A stretch of 64,000 nucleotides of DNA from JAJZAM01 sp027391075 (GCA_027391075.1 DAHYHI010000135.1:62001-126000), one strand, 5' to 3'; positions 27,659 through 36,036 are shown, counted from the first letter of the stretch. The notes: generated by a model from the sequence alone, not told the origin. Made by a program: numbers and translations.

Positions 27659-28339
27659 GTGGTTTCCAGAGACGCCCAACGCTACGGGTTGCCGTCCGGA
27701 CGGCGACGCTATCTCGCCCATCCCCGATCCAAGGCCGACGCCGGGGTCGAGTCCAACTCGCGCCTCACTGGGTCTACCGCCCTTGCGCTGCTGATCCTCC
27801 TGGCGGTCGAGGGAGCGACGATCCTGCAGATCAGCTCACACGTGAGCATCCACGTGTTCGTCGGGATGCTCCTGATACCCCCGGTAGTTCTCAAGATCGG
27901 GTCGACGTCGTGGCGCTTCGCCCGCTACTACTCGGGGTCCGCCGCCTACGTGCGCAAGGGTCCGCCTCCTCCGCTGCTGCGCCTCCTTGGACCTTTTATC
28001 GTCATTCTCACTTTGATCATGCTCGGCTCGGGTGTGGTGCTGGTGTTGTCGCCGAAGACCTTCGGTGGACAGATGCTTTTCATTCACAAAGCGAGCTTTG
28101 TGCTGTGGTTCATAGCGATGGCAGTTCACGTCCTAGGGCATCTCGCCGAGACGGCCCGATTAGCGCCCCTCGACTGGGTCTACCGGACTCGCTCTCAGGT
28201 GGCCCACGCGTCGGCGAGGCAGTGGGCTCTGGTGGCCTCCCTGGCCGTCGGGCTACTTCTCGGCGTTGCGATGATCGGCCCGGCGTCGCATTTCTTGACC
28301 AACTTCTACGGTAACTCCAGCTTAAAGGTTCACCATTGA
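27659..28339 (+). CDS. Membrane b-type cytochrome-like protein
   Basis: 226-residue membrane protein with about five helices (near 40-56, 62-80, 110-130, 142-162, 189-207). Histidines cluster in membrane segments: H61 and H65 before helix 2, H143, H157 and H161 around helix 4. This pattern resembles four-helix di-heme b561/DUF4405-type cytochromes, so I infer heme b. No Cys-x2-Cys-His motif. It heads a set with ApbE, a ferric-reductase-like protein and a ferredoxin, which supports a role in transmembrane electron transfer. The family is not certain. Confidence 0.65.
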   Translation: MVSRDAQRYGLPSGRRRYLAHPRSKADAGVESNSRLTGSTALALLILLAVEGATILQISSHVSIHVFVGMLLIPPVVLKIGSTSWRFARYYSGSAAYVRKGPPPPLLRLLGPFIVILTLIMLGSGVVLVLSPKTFGGQMLFIHKASFVLWFIAMAVHVLGHLAETARLAPLDWVYRTRSQVAHASARQWALVASLAVGLLLGVAMIGPASHFLTNFYGNSSLKVHH

Positions 28340-28471
28340 CCTTCCATTCTCGGTGTTCGTGGCTGCTTCGACATGTCCCGACAATGCCGGTGAGGCCGGC
28401 AGGGCAACAGTGAGGCGAATTTAAGGTGTGTCTTATCCGATGATCAGGATGCTCGTCGAGAATTGGGTGCC

Positions 28472-29077
28472 GTGAACCCGACCTCGCAGAGAGACCGAGC
28501 AGTCCGGCTCCTTCGGTCTGGCACCAGTTGGTTGACAGCCGGCGCAGTAGCTGGAACCGGGCTACTGTCGGTCGGTGTGGCGGTGTCGCTACCGGGCAGG
28601 TCCACCTCCGCCTCTGCATCCGCAACGGCCAGCGGTTCGGTGCTTTCGCCGACTTCGGGTGTGTCTTCTTCCGGCGCCTCTGCGACGGGTAGCGCAACGT
28701 GTCCTCCCATGGCGTCTTCCGGGTCTTCGTCTTTGCCGGCAGGTCTGATCCCAGGGTCAGTGTCGGATGGCTCGTCCTCTTTCTTCGGGGGCCACAGGCG
28801 CGACGACGGGGAGTCTGGTGCCCGCCACGATGACTTCGCGGGTGGGGAGGGTCAAGGGTTCGACTCGGCTTTTGTGAGGGGTGTTGCGCCGACCGGGTCA
28901 GGGGCGACCGGGTCAGGGGCGACGCGGGCCGGCGGGAGCAACGACGTGCTCTCCGCATGCGTGTCGGGCCAGGGGGCCCAAACGTCACAGCCTTCTGCGT
29001 CACAGTCTCCAAGCCCACAGGTGGCGGCACCACAGCCAGCGGTGAGCCCGCCGATAGTGTCGTCCGGGGGATCATGA
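28472..29077 (+). CDS. Ser/Gly-rich exported or membrane-anchored protein, possible ApbE substrate
   Basis: About 200 residues, no recognised domain. One hydrophobic helix (about residues 24-43 from the upstream TTG 28463) may be a signal anchor. The rest is Ser/Gly/Ala/Pro-rich and probably extracellular. Two SGAT motifs lie five residues apart (28898-28909 and 28913-28924), encoded by a 15-bp tandem repeat. SGAT is the core of the flavinylation site that ApbE modifies in NqrC/RnfG-type proteins, but the preceding Asp of the usual consensus is absent here. The stop overlaps the apbE start (ATGA), which supports the frame and a functional link. GTG 28472 is chosen; TTG 28463 is possible. Being an ApbE substrate is inference. 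Confidence 0.6.
   Translation: MNPTSQRDRAVRLLRSGTSWLTAGAVAGTGLLSVGVAVSLPGRSTSASASATASGSVLSPTSGVSSSGASATGSATCPPMASSGSSSLPAGLIPGSVSDGSSSFFGGHRRDDGESGARHDDFAGGEGQGFDSAFVRGVAPTGSGATGSGATRAGGSNDVLSACVSGQGAQTSQPSASQSPSPQVAAPQPAVSPPIVSSGGS
28891..28920 (+). repeat. 15-bp perfect tandem duplication encoding repeated SGAT
   Basis: The unit GACCGGGTCAGGGGC occurs at 28891-28905 and again at 28906-28920, within the Ser/Gly-rich coding sequence. It duplicates the pentapeptide that contains SGAT. Confidence 0.9.
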
Positions 29078-30075
29078 ACGACCTCGCGGAGCCAGCGCTA
29101 GGCGGGGACCCGAAACGATCGGGCATTCCGCTTGCAACCGGCATCCACCACGTCGCCACCTTTCATGCGCTTGGCACGACGGCGGTCCTGTTCGTAACGG
29201 AGGCAGCGGTAGGTCGACAAGCGCTCGAGTTGTTGGAGAAGTGGATTGCGGACATCGACGTGACGTGTAGCCGCTTCCGGCCCGACAGCGAGATCATGAC
29301 ACTGCGAGACAGCCGTGACCGGCGTCCTCGCAAAGTCAGCGAAGTGCTCTTCGAAGCTCTCGCGGTGGCTCTCAGGGCGGCGGATCTCACAGGAGGCTTG
29401 GTAGACCCGACGGTTGGCGAGGCTATGGAAGTAATCGGGTATGACAGGGATTTCCCTCTAATAGGCGCTAGCGACTCCCCGGTCACCTTCCGAGCGCGAC
29501 CGGTACCGGGCTGGAAGGCTGTGAAACTGGATCGCTCCAGCCGGACGGTGCAGATTCCGCCGGGTGTTGTCATTGATCTTGGAGCCACCGCAAAAGCCTT
29601 CTGCGCCGACCGGGCAGCGTCTGAAATCGCTGTCAAGCTAGCGACCGGGGTCTTGGTGAGCCTCGGCGGAGACATAGCGGTGGCGGGACCAGCCCCCCGA
29701 GGCGGCTGGTCGGTCCGCATCGCGGATGACCACTCGGAGCCTCTTGACGGCGCCGGACCTGTCGTGGCCATAGCCGGCGGCGGGCTCGCCACGTCGTCCA
29801 CTACGGTCAGGCGTTGGCGGAGAGGTCAGACTACGATGCACCACCTGATCGACCCCGGGACCTCCCTGCCCGTGGCCGACTATTGGCGCACCGTGAGCGT
29901 GGCGGCAGCGTCGTGCGTAGGCGCAAACACCGCTTCGACAGCCGCCATCGTGATGGGTGCTCGGGCGGTTCCCTGGCTCGAGCAGCGCCTCCTGCCGTCC
30001 CGCCTGGTCGGCTTCGACGGTGCGGTGTCGGTAGTAGCGGGATGGCCGGTCGACGAGGACGAGAGCTCCCGATGA
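29074..30075 (+). CDS. apbE: FAD:protein FMN transferase (ApbE)
   Basis: Transfers FMN from FAD to a Thr of target flavoproteins outside the cytoplasm. Family signatures are DVTCSRFRPDSEIMTLR, the metal/FAD loop IDLGATAKAFCADRAA, SLGGDIAVAG and HHLIDPGTSLPV, with the final Thr-rich segment. 333 residues, normal. I choose ATG 29074, which overlaps the stop of the Ser/Gly-rich gene; the frame is open further upstream but lies inside that gene. No clear lipobox or signal peptide is visible at this start. The stop overlaps the next gene (ATGA), so the cluster is translated as a unit. Confidence 0.9.
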   Translation: MNDLAEPALGGDPKRSGIPLATGIHHVATFHALGTTAVLFVTEAAVGRQALELLEKWIADIDVTCSRFRPDSEIMTLRDSRDRRPRKVSEVLFEALAVALRAADLTGGLVDPTVGEAMEVIGYDRDFPLIGASDSPVTFRARPVPGWKAVKLDRSSRTVQIPPGVVIDLGATAKAFCADRAASEIAVKLATGVLVSLGGDIAVAGPAPRGGWSVRIADDHSEPLDGAGPVVAIAGGGLATSSTTVRRWRRGQTTMHHLIDPGTSLPVADYWRTVSVAAASCVGANTASTAAIVMGARAVPWLEQRLLPSRLVGFDGAVSVVAGWPVDEDESSR

Positions 30076-30797
30076 TCCTTGCCGCTGTCAACTCGAAGGA
30101 ACTGTGGTACCTGACCCGAGGGTCCGGCCTGATGGCCTTGGTGTTGCTCACCGCGTCGGTAGTGCTCGGAATAAGCCAGATAGGCCGACTTTCGGGGCCG
30201 TCGATGCCCAGGTTCGTAGTCGCCGGTCTGCACCGCAACGTGTCTCTTCTGGCGGTGGTCTTCCTTGGGGTCCACATAGCGACCGCTGTAGCGGACCCTT
30301 TCGCTCCCATCGCCGCGGTGGATTCCGTCGTGCCGTTCGTAGGCTCATACAGGCCTGTGTGGCTGGGGTTGGGTGCGCTCGCAACCGACCTCCTCCTAGC
30401 GTTGGTGCTGACGAGCCTGTTGCGATACTGGATCGGGTATCGAACCTGGCGGGCAGTGCACTGGGCCGCTTACGCCTGCTGGCCGATAGCCCTCTGGCAC
30501 GGCCTGGGCACTGGCAGCGACAGCCGAGTCGGGTGGGTGCAGGTCATCTACGTGCTGTGCACGGGAGCAGTTCTCGTGTCTCTGGGATGGAGGCTGACCA
30601 CCAGGTGGAGTGCATCTGACGTCGCGCAACGGACCCTCGCCGCCCTCGGCGCGGCCTTGGTCACCGTAGGATTGACAGCGTGGGCCCTGCAAGGCCCCCT
30701 GAGCCCAGGGTGGGCGAAGCGTGCCGGGACCCCGACGAACCTCCTCGGTGGTTCGAGCTCGTCGACGTCTACGCCGACTACACCGCTAGGGGGATGA
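30072..30797 (+). CDS. Ferric-reductase-like transmembrane protein
   Basis: 241 residues, about six helices, resembling the ferric reductase-like transmembrane domain (PF01794). Two bis-histidine pairs in membrane segments fit two b hemes: H54 with H68, and H130 with H143. It has no attached FAD/NADPH domain, so electrons must come from a partner; the adjacent ferredoxin and a flavinylated protein are candidates. ATG 30072 overlaps the apbE stop. The C-terminal 25 residues are Ser/Thr/Gly-rich. Confidence 0.8.
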   Translation: MILAAVNSKELWYLTRGSGLMALVLLTASVVLGISQIGRLSGPSMPRFVVAGLHRNVSLLAVVFLGVHIATAVADPFAPIAAVDSVVPFVGSYRPVWLGLGALATDLLLALVLTSLLRYWIGYRTWRAVHWAAYACWPIALWHGLGTGSDSRVGWVQVIYVLCTGAVLVSLGWRLTTRWSASDVAQRTLAALGAALVTVGLTAWALQGPLSPGWAKRAGTPTNLLGGSSSSTSTPTTPLGG

Positions 30798-30804
30798 ACC
30801 GCAG

Positions 30805-31092
30805 ATGGCATTGAGAAAGCAGCAAAGGTTGGTCGTGGATCCCATTGCCTGCGAAGCGCATGGGCTTTGCGCTGAGCTCCTACCCGAGATGATCTCCCTA
30901 GACGACTGGGGATATCCGATCGTGGCACCCGGCGCCGTACCGCCGCAGGCTAGGGGCCATGCCCGCCGTGCTGTGGCGGCCTGCCCGACGTTGGCTCTTC
31001 GCCTCGTAGTGGTAGCGGACCCCGCACCTACGAAGGTGGGCGAAGCTCCGGGGGTTTCGAAAAGCTCCTCAATGCCTCGTCGTGAGTCTTAG
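30805..31092 (+). CDS. Ferredoxin, [3Fe-4S] type
   Basis: 95-residue cytosolic electron carrier. Cysteines C16, C22 and C60 form C-x5-C ... C-P (ACEAHGLC and AACPTLAL), the pattern of actinobacterial [3Fe-4S] ferredoxins that often serve P450s; here a membrane cytochrome is the nearer partner. ATG follows the ferric-reductase-like gene by 7 nt. The last 25 residues are a polar tail. A stem-loop follows the stop. Confidence 0.85.
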   Translation: MALRKQQRLVVDPIACEAHGLCAELLPEMISLDDWGYPIVAPGAVPPQARGHARRAVAACPTLALRLVVVADPAPTKVGEAPGVSKSSSMPRRES

Positions 31093-31098
31093 CGGGCG

Positions 31099-31135
31099 TC
31101 CCGACTTTCCAACCTTCCGCGTGTTGGAATCGGGA
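31099..31135 (+). terminator. Putative terminator after the ApbE redox cluster
   Basis: Stem of 13 pairs with a 2-nt bulge: left arm 31099-31113, right arm 31123-31135 (GTTGGAATCGGGA), 9-nt loop. It lies 6 nt after the ferredoxin stop. No U-run follows. Confidence 0.5.
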
Positions 31136-31184
31136 TGAACGGGGTAGGATAACGCCTAGGGCGCAAGCGTAAAGCTGGTCTCAG

Positions 31185-31203
31185 TTAGGCAACCTAATAG
31201 TTT
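31185..31203 (+). promoter_or_regulatory. TTAGG-CAA-CCTAA dyad and TAGTTT box upstream of the L,D-transpeptidase gene
   Basis: A palindrome TTAGG (31185-31189), CAA, CCTAA (31193-31197) is followed at once by TAGTTT (31198-31203), a possible -10. It resembles part of a DtxR/IdeR box but is shorter and has odd spacing, so the regulator is not assigned. Confidence 0.35.
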
Positions 31204-31235
31204 ACCCCAAGAGGACGAAGTCAGGAACATCGACC

Positions 31236-32960
31236 ATGACATCCAAGCACTCTCCAAGCCATTCCGCTAAGGGTGGTGGCATGTCCAAGGTCCTCAAGTC
31301 TCTTCTGATCTCCGCGGGCGGTCTGGTGGTGGTGGGAGGGGCCGCGGTGGCGGTAGCTCTGTCTGTAGGTCAGCCCAAGGTCACGCTCAACGCGGGTTCA
31401 GCGCACCTGGTCAACTTGAAATCTGGTGGTCTCGGAGCTCGTGTCGACAGCGTGACGGCCACCGTGGCCGGCCACCAGGTCCCCTTAGTGCGATCTGCGG
31501 GTGGCTACCTGCCGGCGGGCACCGTTCCCCAGGGGGCGACGGTGGTGGTAACGGCGACGGTGTCGTCGCCTTCGTGGCTCAGCTGGCTGGTCGGTTCGTC
31601 GGTGACGCGCACCCTCACCTTGCAGACGCCCGTTGCCAAACCCGCGAGTTCGGTGGCGCTTGCCTCGCAGCCCGGTCACCTACAAGTCGACTTCACGAAC
31701 CCGGTCAGTGTCGTCGAGTACAGCTTTGGTTCCGCTCCGATGCAAAAGTTGAACCTTCCGGCGGCGTCCACACAGGCGGACCTTCCGGCTCCGGCGAGCG
31801 TGCTCGCGGGGAAGGTGACGGTGAACGCCAGCCCCCGGCCGTGGGAACAGCCCGCCGCCCAAGCGTCCACGCTCACATGGTTCGTCCAGAGCCCGACCGG
31901 TCCACCCGTAGCGATAGCCGAGCCGGCGCCGGGCAGTTCCACGGCTGCTTCTAACCAGCCGATAACGCTCAGCTTCGACAAGCCAGTGTCGGCGGTCCTC
32001 GGGTCCTCCCGGCCCACACTGAGCCCGGCAGTGCCCGGAGCGTGGAGCGAGCCCAACCCCGATCAACTCGTGTTCACACCGAGCGGCATCGGATACGGGC
32101 CGGGAGCCACCGAGACGGTCACTTTCGCCAAGCCGGTGTCAGCGGTAGGAGCCTCCGGGGCGAGTGCCCCGGCCTCGGGAGTCTCGACGACTTCCACCGT
32201 GACGACCGACACCTATAAGTTCCAGACGGCACCAGCTTCGATCCTGCGGATGGAGCAGATCCTCGCCCGGCTGCACTACATACCCCTGACGTTCACCCCG
32301 GCGACGGGAGTTTCGCAGCCGACGACCATGGCCGAGGAAGTGACGTCGATGTCCCAGCCGCTCCAGGGGACGTTCTCCTGGACGTGGGCGAGCACCCCGG
32401 CTTCGCTGCAGTCGCAGTGGACTCTCGGAGCGGCCAACGAGATCCTCAAAGGCGCCCTGATGAACTTCAACGCAACTCGGAACGCCTACGACGGCTACAG
32501 CGAGGAGTTCGCCTCCGTGGCGCAGCTTGCGACGCCGTCACTTTGGCAGGCTCTACTTCAGGCCGACCTGTCCAACCAGACGGACCCGAGCCCGTACTCC
32601 TACGTGTACGTGACCGAGACGCTCCCCGAAACCCTCACCCTTTGGGAGAACGGTTCAGTGGTTCTCACAGCCGCCGCGAACACGGGAATGCCCGGGTACG
32701 CGACCCAGCTCGGCACCTACCCGATCTACCTTCGCTTCACGCAGAACTGGATGAACGGTACCAACCCCGACGGGTCCAAGTACCACGACTTGGTCTACTG
32801 GATCAACTACTTCTACGGCGGCGACGCAGTGCACGCTTTCCCCCGCGCCTCCTACGGGTCACCGCAAAGCCTCGGCTGCGTTGAGTTGCCCAAGGCGACT
32901 GCCCAGGTCGCGTTCAACGACCTGGCGATCGGCGACTTGGTGACCGTCGTCAGCAGCTGA
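31236..32960 (+). CDS. L,D-transpeptidase with Ig-like domains
   Basis: Periplasmic or wall-facing enzyme that forms 3-3 cross-links in peptidoglycan. 574 residues: an N-terminal anchor helix (about residues 20-42), a long region of two or more Ig-like modules (NQPITLSFDKPV matches the Big_10 module that precedes many actinobacterial Ldts), and a C-terminal YkuD domain. The catalytic Cys is C548 in SLGCVELP, with H533 15 residues before. The order resembles mycobacterial LdtMt2, although the usual SHGC is SLGC here. The ATG start has AGGA upstream. Confidence 0.85.
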   Translation: MTSKHSPSHSAKGGGMSKVLKSLLISAGGLVVVGGAAVAVALSVGQPKVTLNAGSAHLVNLKSGGLGARVDSVTATVAGHQVPLVRSAGGYLPAGTVPQGATVVVTATVSSPSWLSWLVGSSVTRTLTLQTPVAKPASSVALASQPGHLQVDFTNPVSVVEYSFGSAPMQKLNLPAASTQADLPAPASVLAGKVTVNASPRPWEQPAAQASTLTWFVQSPTGPPVAIAEPAPGSSTAASNQPITLSFDKPVSAVLGSSRPTLSPAVPGAWSEPNPDQLVFTPSGIGYGPGATETVTFAKPVSAVGASGASAPASGVSTTSTVTTDTYKFQTAPASILRMEQILARLHYIPLTFTPATGVSQPTTMAEEVTSMSQPLQGTFSWTWASTPASLQSQWTLGAANEILKGALMNFNATRNAYDGYSEEFASVAQLATPSLWQALLQADLSNQTDPSPYSYVYVTETLPETLTLWENGSVVLTAAANTGMPGYATQLGTYPIYLRFTQNWMNGTNPDGSKYHDLVYWINYFYGGDAVHAFPRASYGSPQSLGCVELPKATAQVAFNDLAIGDLVTVVSS

Positions 32961-32994
32961 GGCCGTCTCCAGCCTGCCAAGTTCAGCCTCCCGC

Positions 32995-35151
32995 TCAGCC
33001 GACCAGCGGGTCGCGGGGCAGGCCGAGGATCCTCTCGCCGATCTGATTGCGCTTGATCTCCGAAGTTCCCCCGGCGATCGAAAGCGCCCGAGCGGACAGG
33101 ATCGCCAGCGCAACCTCTTCGCTGGCGGCGTCGGCGTAGACGGCCTCGGGCCCGGCGAGCGCACCCAGGACAGCCGCCGCCTCTTGGCGCAGTTCGGACA
33201 GCACGAGCTTGGTGATGTTACCCTCCGGGCCCGGTGAGCTGCCCGATATCGCCCTGTGGGCGCTTCGCAGGTTCAGCAGCTCAGTAGCCTCGGAGCGTGA
33301 GATATAGCGGCCGACCCGTGCCCGACCGCCGGCCAGACGCGTTGCATGAGCCCGAAGAGGGGCGAAGAACATCTCGTAGGAGGTTGTCATCCCGCCGGCT
33401 CCCCCGCCGATGCTCACACTCTCGTTGCCTAGGGTGGCCCGGGCGACGGTCCACCCTCCGTCCACCGGTCCCACCACGTCGTCGTCGGGTACGAACACGT
33501 CGTTGAAGAAAACCTCGTTGAACTCGGAGTGCCCCGTAGCCTGCCGCAACGGCCGCACTGTCACTCCCTCGGCGTGCATGTCGATGACCATCATCGTCAC
33601 GCCCTTGTGCTTCGGGGCGTCCGGATTCGTCCTCACCGTCGCGAGCCCGTACGAAGCGTACTGGGCCCCGCTCGTCCAGACTTTCTGCCCGTTGATCACC
33701 CATCCGCCCTCGACCCGCCGCGCCCGGGTCTTGATCCCTGCGGCGTCCGAGCCGGCGTCCGGCTCGCTGAAAAGCTGGCACCAGATCACCTGCTGGGACA
33801 GTGCGGGTCGTACCCAGCGGGTTATCTGGTCCTCGGTGGCGAACTGGGTGAGAGTCAATATCACCCAGCCCGTGATCCCGTACATGGGCCGGCGGACACC
33901 TGCGGAGGCGAACTCTTGCTCTATCACGAGCTGTTCGACGGCGCCGGCGGCGCGACCCCACGGTTTGGGCCAGTGCGGCATCGCGTAGCCGGAGTCGATC
34001 AGCGCTTCCAGGCGCGAAGCGGCGTCTTTATCCTTGATCGACTCGGCGAACGCCCGCACCTCGGCGCGCAGCTCGTCAGCCTCGGCCGGCAGCTCCAGTG
34101 CCCTGCTACGGCGGATGCCTGATTCGGCTAGGTCGACGACATCGCCCGCTGCGGACTCCTCTCCGACAAGAGCTGATATGGCGGCAGCTCTACGCAGATA
34201 CAGGTGGGCGTCGTGCTCCCAGGTGAAGCCGATACCGCCGTGGACCTGAATGTTCAGGTTCGAGGCGAGCTCTGCGGCCTCGCAGGCCAGGCACGCAGCG
34301 ACAGCAGCCGAAAACCGCAGCTGGGCGCTGTCCGCCCCTGCGGCGCGTGCCGCATCCCACACGGCGCTGGTCGCCAACTCGGTAGCGACCGCCATGTTCG
34401 CGCAGTGATGCTTGACCGCCTGGTAGGTGCCGATAGGCCTGCCGAATTGGACACGAACCTTCGCGTACTCCGCCGCATCGTCGGTGCACTGGCGTGCGAC
34501 GCCGGTCGCTTCCGCCGCGAGGAGCACTCTTGCGGCGTCGATCAGAGCGCGGGCTCCTCCGTCGACGACCTCGCAAGGGGCTTCGGAGAACGTGACCCTC
34601 GACGCCCGCCTCGACGGGTCGAGGTTCGCTCGGGGATGGACTGCCACACCCGGGGATCCGGCGTCGAAGACCACCAGGTCCGCACCGCTGGCGACGACGA
34701 TCACATCGGCGAGGTCGGCCGACAGCACGGCGGCCGCGGACCCCGACGCGTTCCCTTCCCGGACCGTCAGGTCCGACTCCAACGCGAGCCCTGCGACCTT
34801 GGTCCCGCCGGCTAGGCCCGGGAGGAGACGCCGGAGTGTTTCGGCGCTCCCGCAGGCGCATAGGGCTGCGCTTGCTATGACAGTCGGGACGAAAGGACCG
34901 GGGCAGATCGCCCGGCCCATCTCCTCCACGACCACGACGAGCTCTTCGAGGCCGAAACCTGATCCCCCCAACTCCTCGGGAACGTGAAGTCCCATCCAGC
35001 CCAGGCCGGCCATTTCCCCCCAGAAACCCGGAAGCTCCTCGGCGGGAGCTTCAAGGAGCGCCCGGTTCGCGGTGCGCGCAGCGTGGCGGGCGAGGAACTC
35101 GCTGACGGTGCCGGCGAGGGCCCGGTGGTCGTCGGAGATCGCAATCGACAT
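32995..35151 (-). CDS. Fused double acyl-CoA dehydrogenase (FadE34-like)
   Basis: 718 residues with two acyl-CoA dehydrogenase modules in one chain: residues 1-350 (weak active-site features) and 370-718 (full N, middle and C domains: WCQLFSEPDAGSD, WVINGQKVWTSGA, AGGTSEIKRNQIGERILGLPRDP). The size and architecture match mycobacterial FadE34 (about 711 residues), active on cholesterol side-chain CoA esters. The substrate is inference. ATG 35151 is 6 nt after a TAGCTT box. It is divergent from an enoyl-CoA hydratase gene, so both steps may be expressed together. Confidence 0.88.
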   Translation of the reverse strand: MSIAISDDHRALAGTVSEFLARHAARTANRALLEAPAEELPGFWGEMAGLGWMGLHVPEELGGSGFGLEELVVVVEEMGRAICPGPFVPTVIASAALCACGSAETLRRLLPGLAGGTKVAGLALESDLTVREGNASGSAAAVLSADLADVIVVASGADLVVFDAGSPGVAVHPRANLDPSRRASRVTFSEAPCEVVDGGARALIDAARVLLAAEATGVARQCTDDAAEYAKVRVQFGRPIGTYQAVKHHCANMAVATELATSAVWDAARAAGADSAQLRFSAAVAACLACEAAELASNLNIQVHGGIGFTWEHDAHLYLRRAAAISALVGEESAAGDVVDLAESGIRRSRALELPAEADELRAEVRAFAESIKDKDAASRLEALIDSGYAMPHWPKPWGRAAGAVEQLVIEQEFASAGVRRPMYGITGWVILTLTQFATEDQITRWVRPALSQQVIWCQLFSEPDAGSDAAGIKTRARRVEGGWVINGQKVWTSGAQYASYGLATVRTNPDAPKHKGVTMMVIDMHAEGVTVRPLRQATGHSEFNEVFFNDVFVPDDDVVGPVDGGWTVARATLGNESVSIGGGAGGMTTSYEMFFAPLRAHATRLAGGRARVGRYISRSEATELLNLRSAHRAISGSSPGPEGNITKLVLSELRQEAAAVLGALAGPEAVYADAASEEVALAILSARALSIAGGTSEIKRNQIGERILGLPRDPLVG

Positions 35152-35157
35152 GAGCCA

Positions 35158-35163
35158 AAGCTA
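35158..35163 (-). promoter_or_regulatory. Leaderless-type -10 element (TAGCTT) of the FadE34-like gene
   Basis: TAGCTT read on the - strand, 6 nt before ATG 35151, with no Shine-Dalgarno between. Confidence 0.5.
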
Positions 35164-35211
35164 GCCTGCCTCGTCGCCGCGCGCGGGGTGAACACCGGCC
35201 CTGCGGTGGCT

Positions 35212-35217
35212 TAGGCT
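35212..35217 (+). promoter_or_regulatory. Leaderless-type -10 element (TAGGCT) of the enoyl-CoA hydratase gene
   Basis: TAGGCT ends 8 nt before ATG 35226. A weak -35 (TGAACA, 35189-35194) is 17 bp upstream. No Shine-Dalgarno. Confidence 0.45.
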
Positions 35218-35225
35218 CGCGGACC

Positions 35226-36032
35226 ATGGCAGACCCCTACCGAGCTTTCCCCGGGCTGGTCTTCGACCGTCCCGCCGACGGCGTGCTGCGCATAACCATG
35301 GACGCCCCCGGCTTGAACGCCGTAAGCCCGGCGGTGCACCGGGAGCTGGCTGACGTGTGGCTCAGCGTCGACCGTGACCCGTCGGTCCGTGTGGCGCTGC
35401 TACGCGGAGCCGGCCGGGCTTTCTCCGCCGGCGGCTCATTCGAACTGCTAGGCGAGATGGTCTCCGACTACGCGACTCGGACCAGGATCATGCGCGAAGC
35501 CCGCGACCTGGTTTTCAACGTCATCAACTGTTCCAAGCCGATCGTCTCGGCGATCCACGGACCGGCCGTGGGCGCCGGCCTCTGTGCCGGCCTGCTAGCG
35601 GACGTGTCCGTCGTCGGGCGCAGCGCCAAGATCATCGACGGCCACACCCGACTAGGGGTGGCCGCAGGCGACCACGCCGCTTTGGCATGGCCGCTTTTGT
35701 GCGGCATGGCGAAAGCCAAGTACTACCTGCTCACATGCGAAACTCTCAGCGGGGAGGAGGCCGAACGGATAGGCCTGGTGTCACTGTGCGTAGACGACGC
35801 CGACGTGCACGACAAGGCTCTCGAAGTCGCTGTAGGACTGGCCGGGGGGGCGCAGTCGGCAATCCGGTGGACCAAGCACACCCTCAACCACTGGTATCGG
35901 TCCCAGTCGGCGATCCTCGACGCCAGCCTCGCCTACGAGATGTACGGCTTCGGCGGTCCCGACGCGGCCGAGGGCCTCGCCAGTCACGCCGAGAAGCGGA
36001 CACCGAGCTTCGACGGGCCGACCAGCGAGTAG
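35226..36032 (+). CDS. Enoyl-CoA hydratase/isomerase family protein
   Basis: Crotonase-fold enzyme of beta-oxidation; hydrates or isomerises enoyl-CoA. 268 residues. The oxyanion-hole segments are GAGRAFSAGGSFELL and IHGPAVGAGLCAGLLADVSV. The usual first catalytic Glu in the hydratase GNxxGxE context is not obvious (GLCAGLLADVS instead), so it may be an isomerase or another crotonase reaction. It is divergent from the FadE34-like gene and convergent with an alpha/beta hydrolase 4 bp away. Confidence 0.88.
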   Translation: MADPYRAFPGLVFDRPADGVLRITMDAPGLNAVSPAVHRELADVWLSVDRDPSVRVALLRGAGRAFSAGGSFELLGEMVSDYATRTRIMREARDLVFNVINCSKPIVSAIHGPAVGAGLCAGLLADVSVVGRSAKIIDGHTRLGVAAGDHAALAWPLLCGMAKAKYYLLTCETLSGEEAERIGLVSLCVDDADVHDKALEVAVGLAGGAQSAIRWTKHTLNHWYRSQSAILDASLAYEMYGFGGPDAAEGLASHAEKRTPSFDGPTSE

Positions 36033-36036
36033 GCCG

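Noticed and set aside
28110..29159. Open frame on the - strand (about 349 codons) opposite the Ser/Gly-rich gene
   Set aside because: Low-complexity Arg/Pro/Ser product, no ribosome site, overlaps apbE and the cytochrome-like gene. I considered it because the + strand gene there is itself low-complexity, but the ATGA overlap with apbE favours the + strand.
31185..31197. Canonical IdeR/DtxR box
   Set aside because: Shorter than the 19-bp consensus and with wrong centre spacing; kept only as an unassigned dyad.
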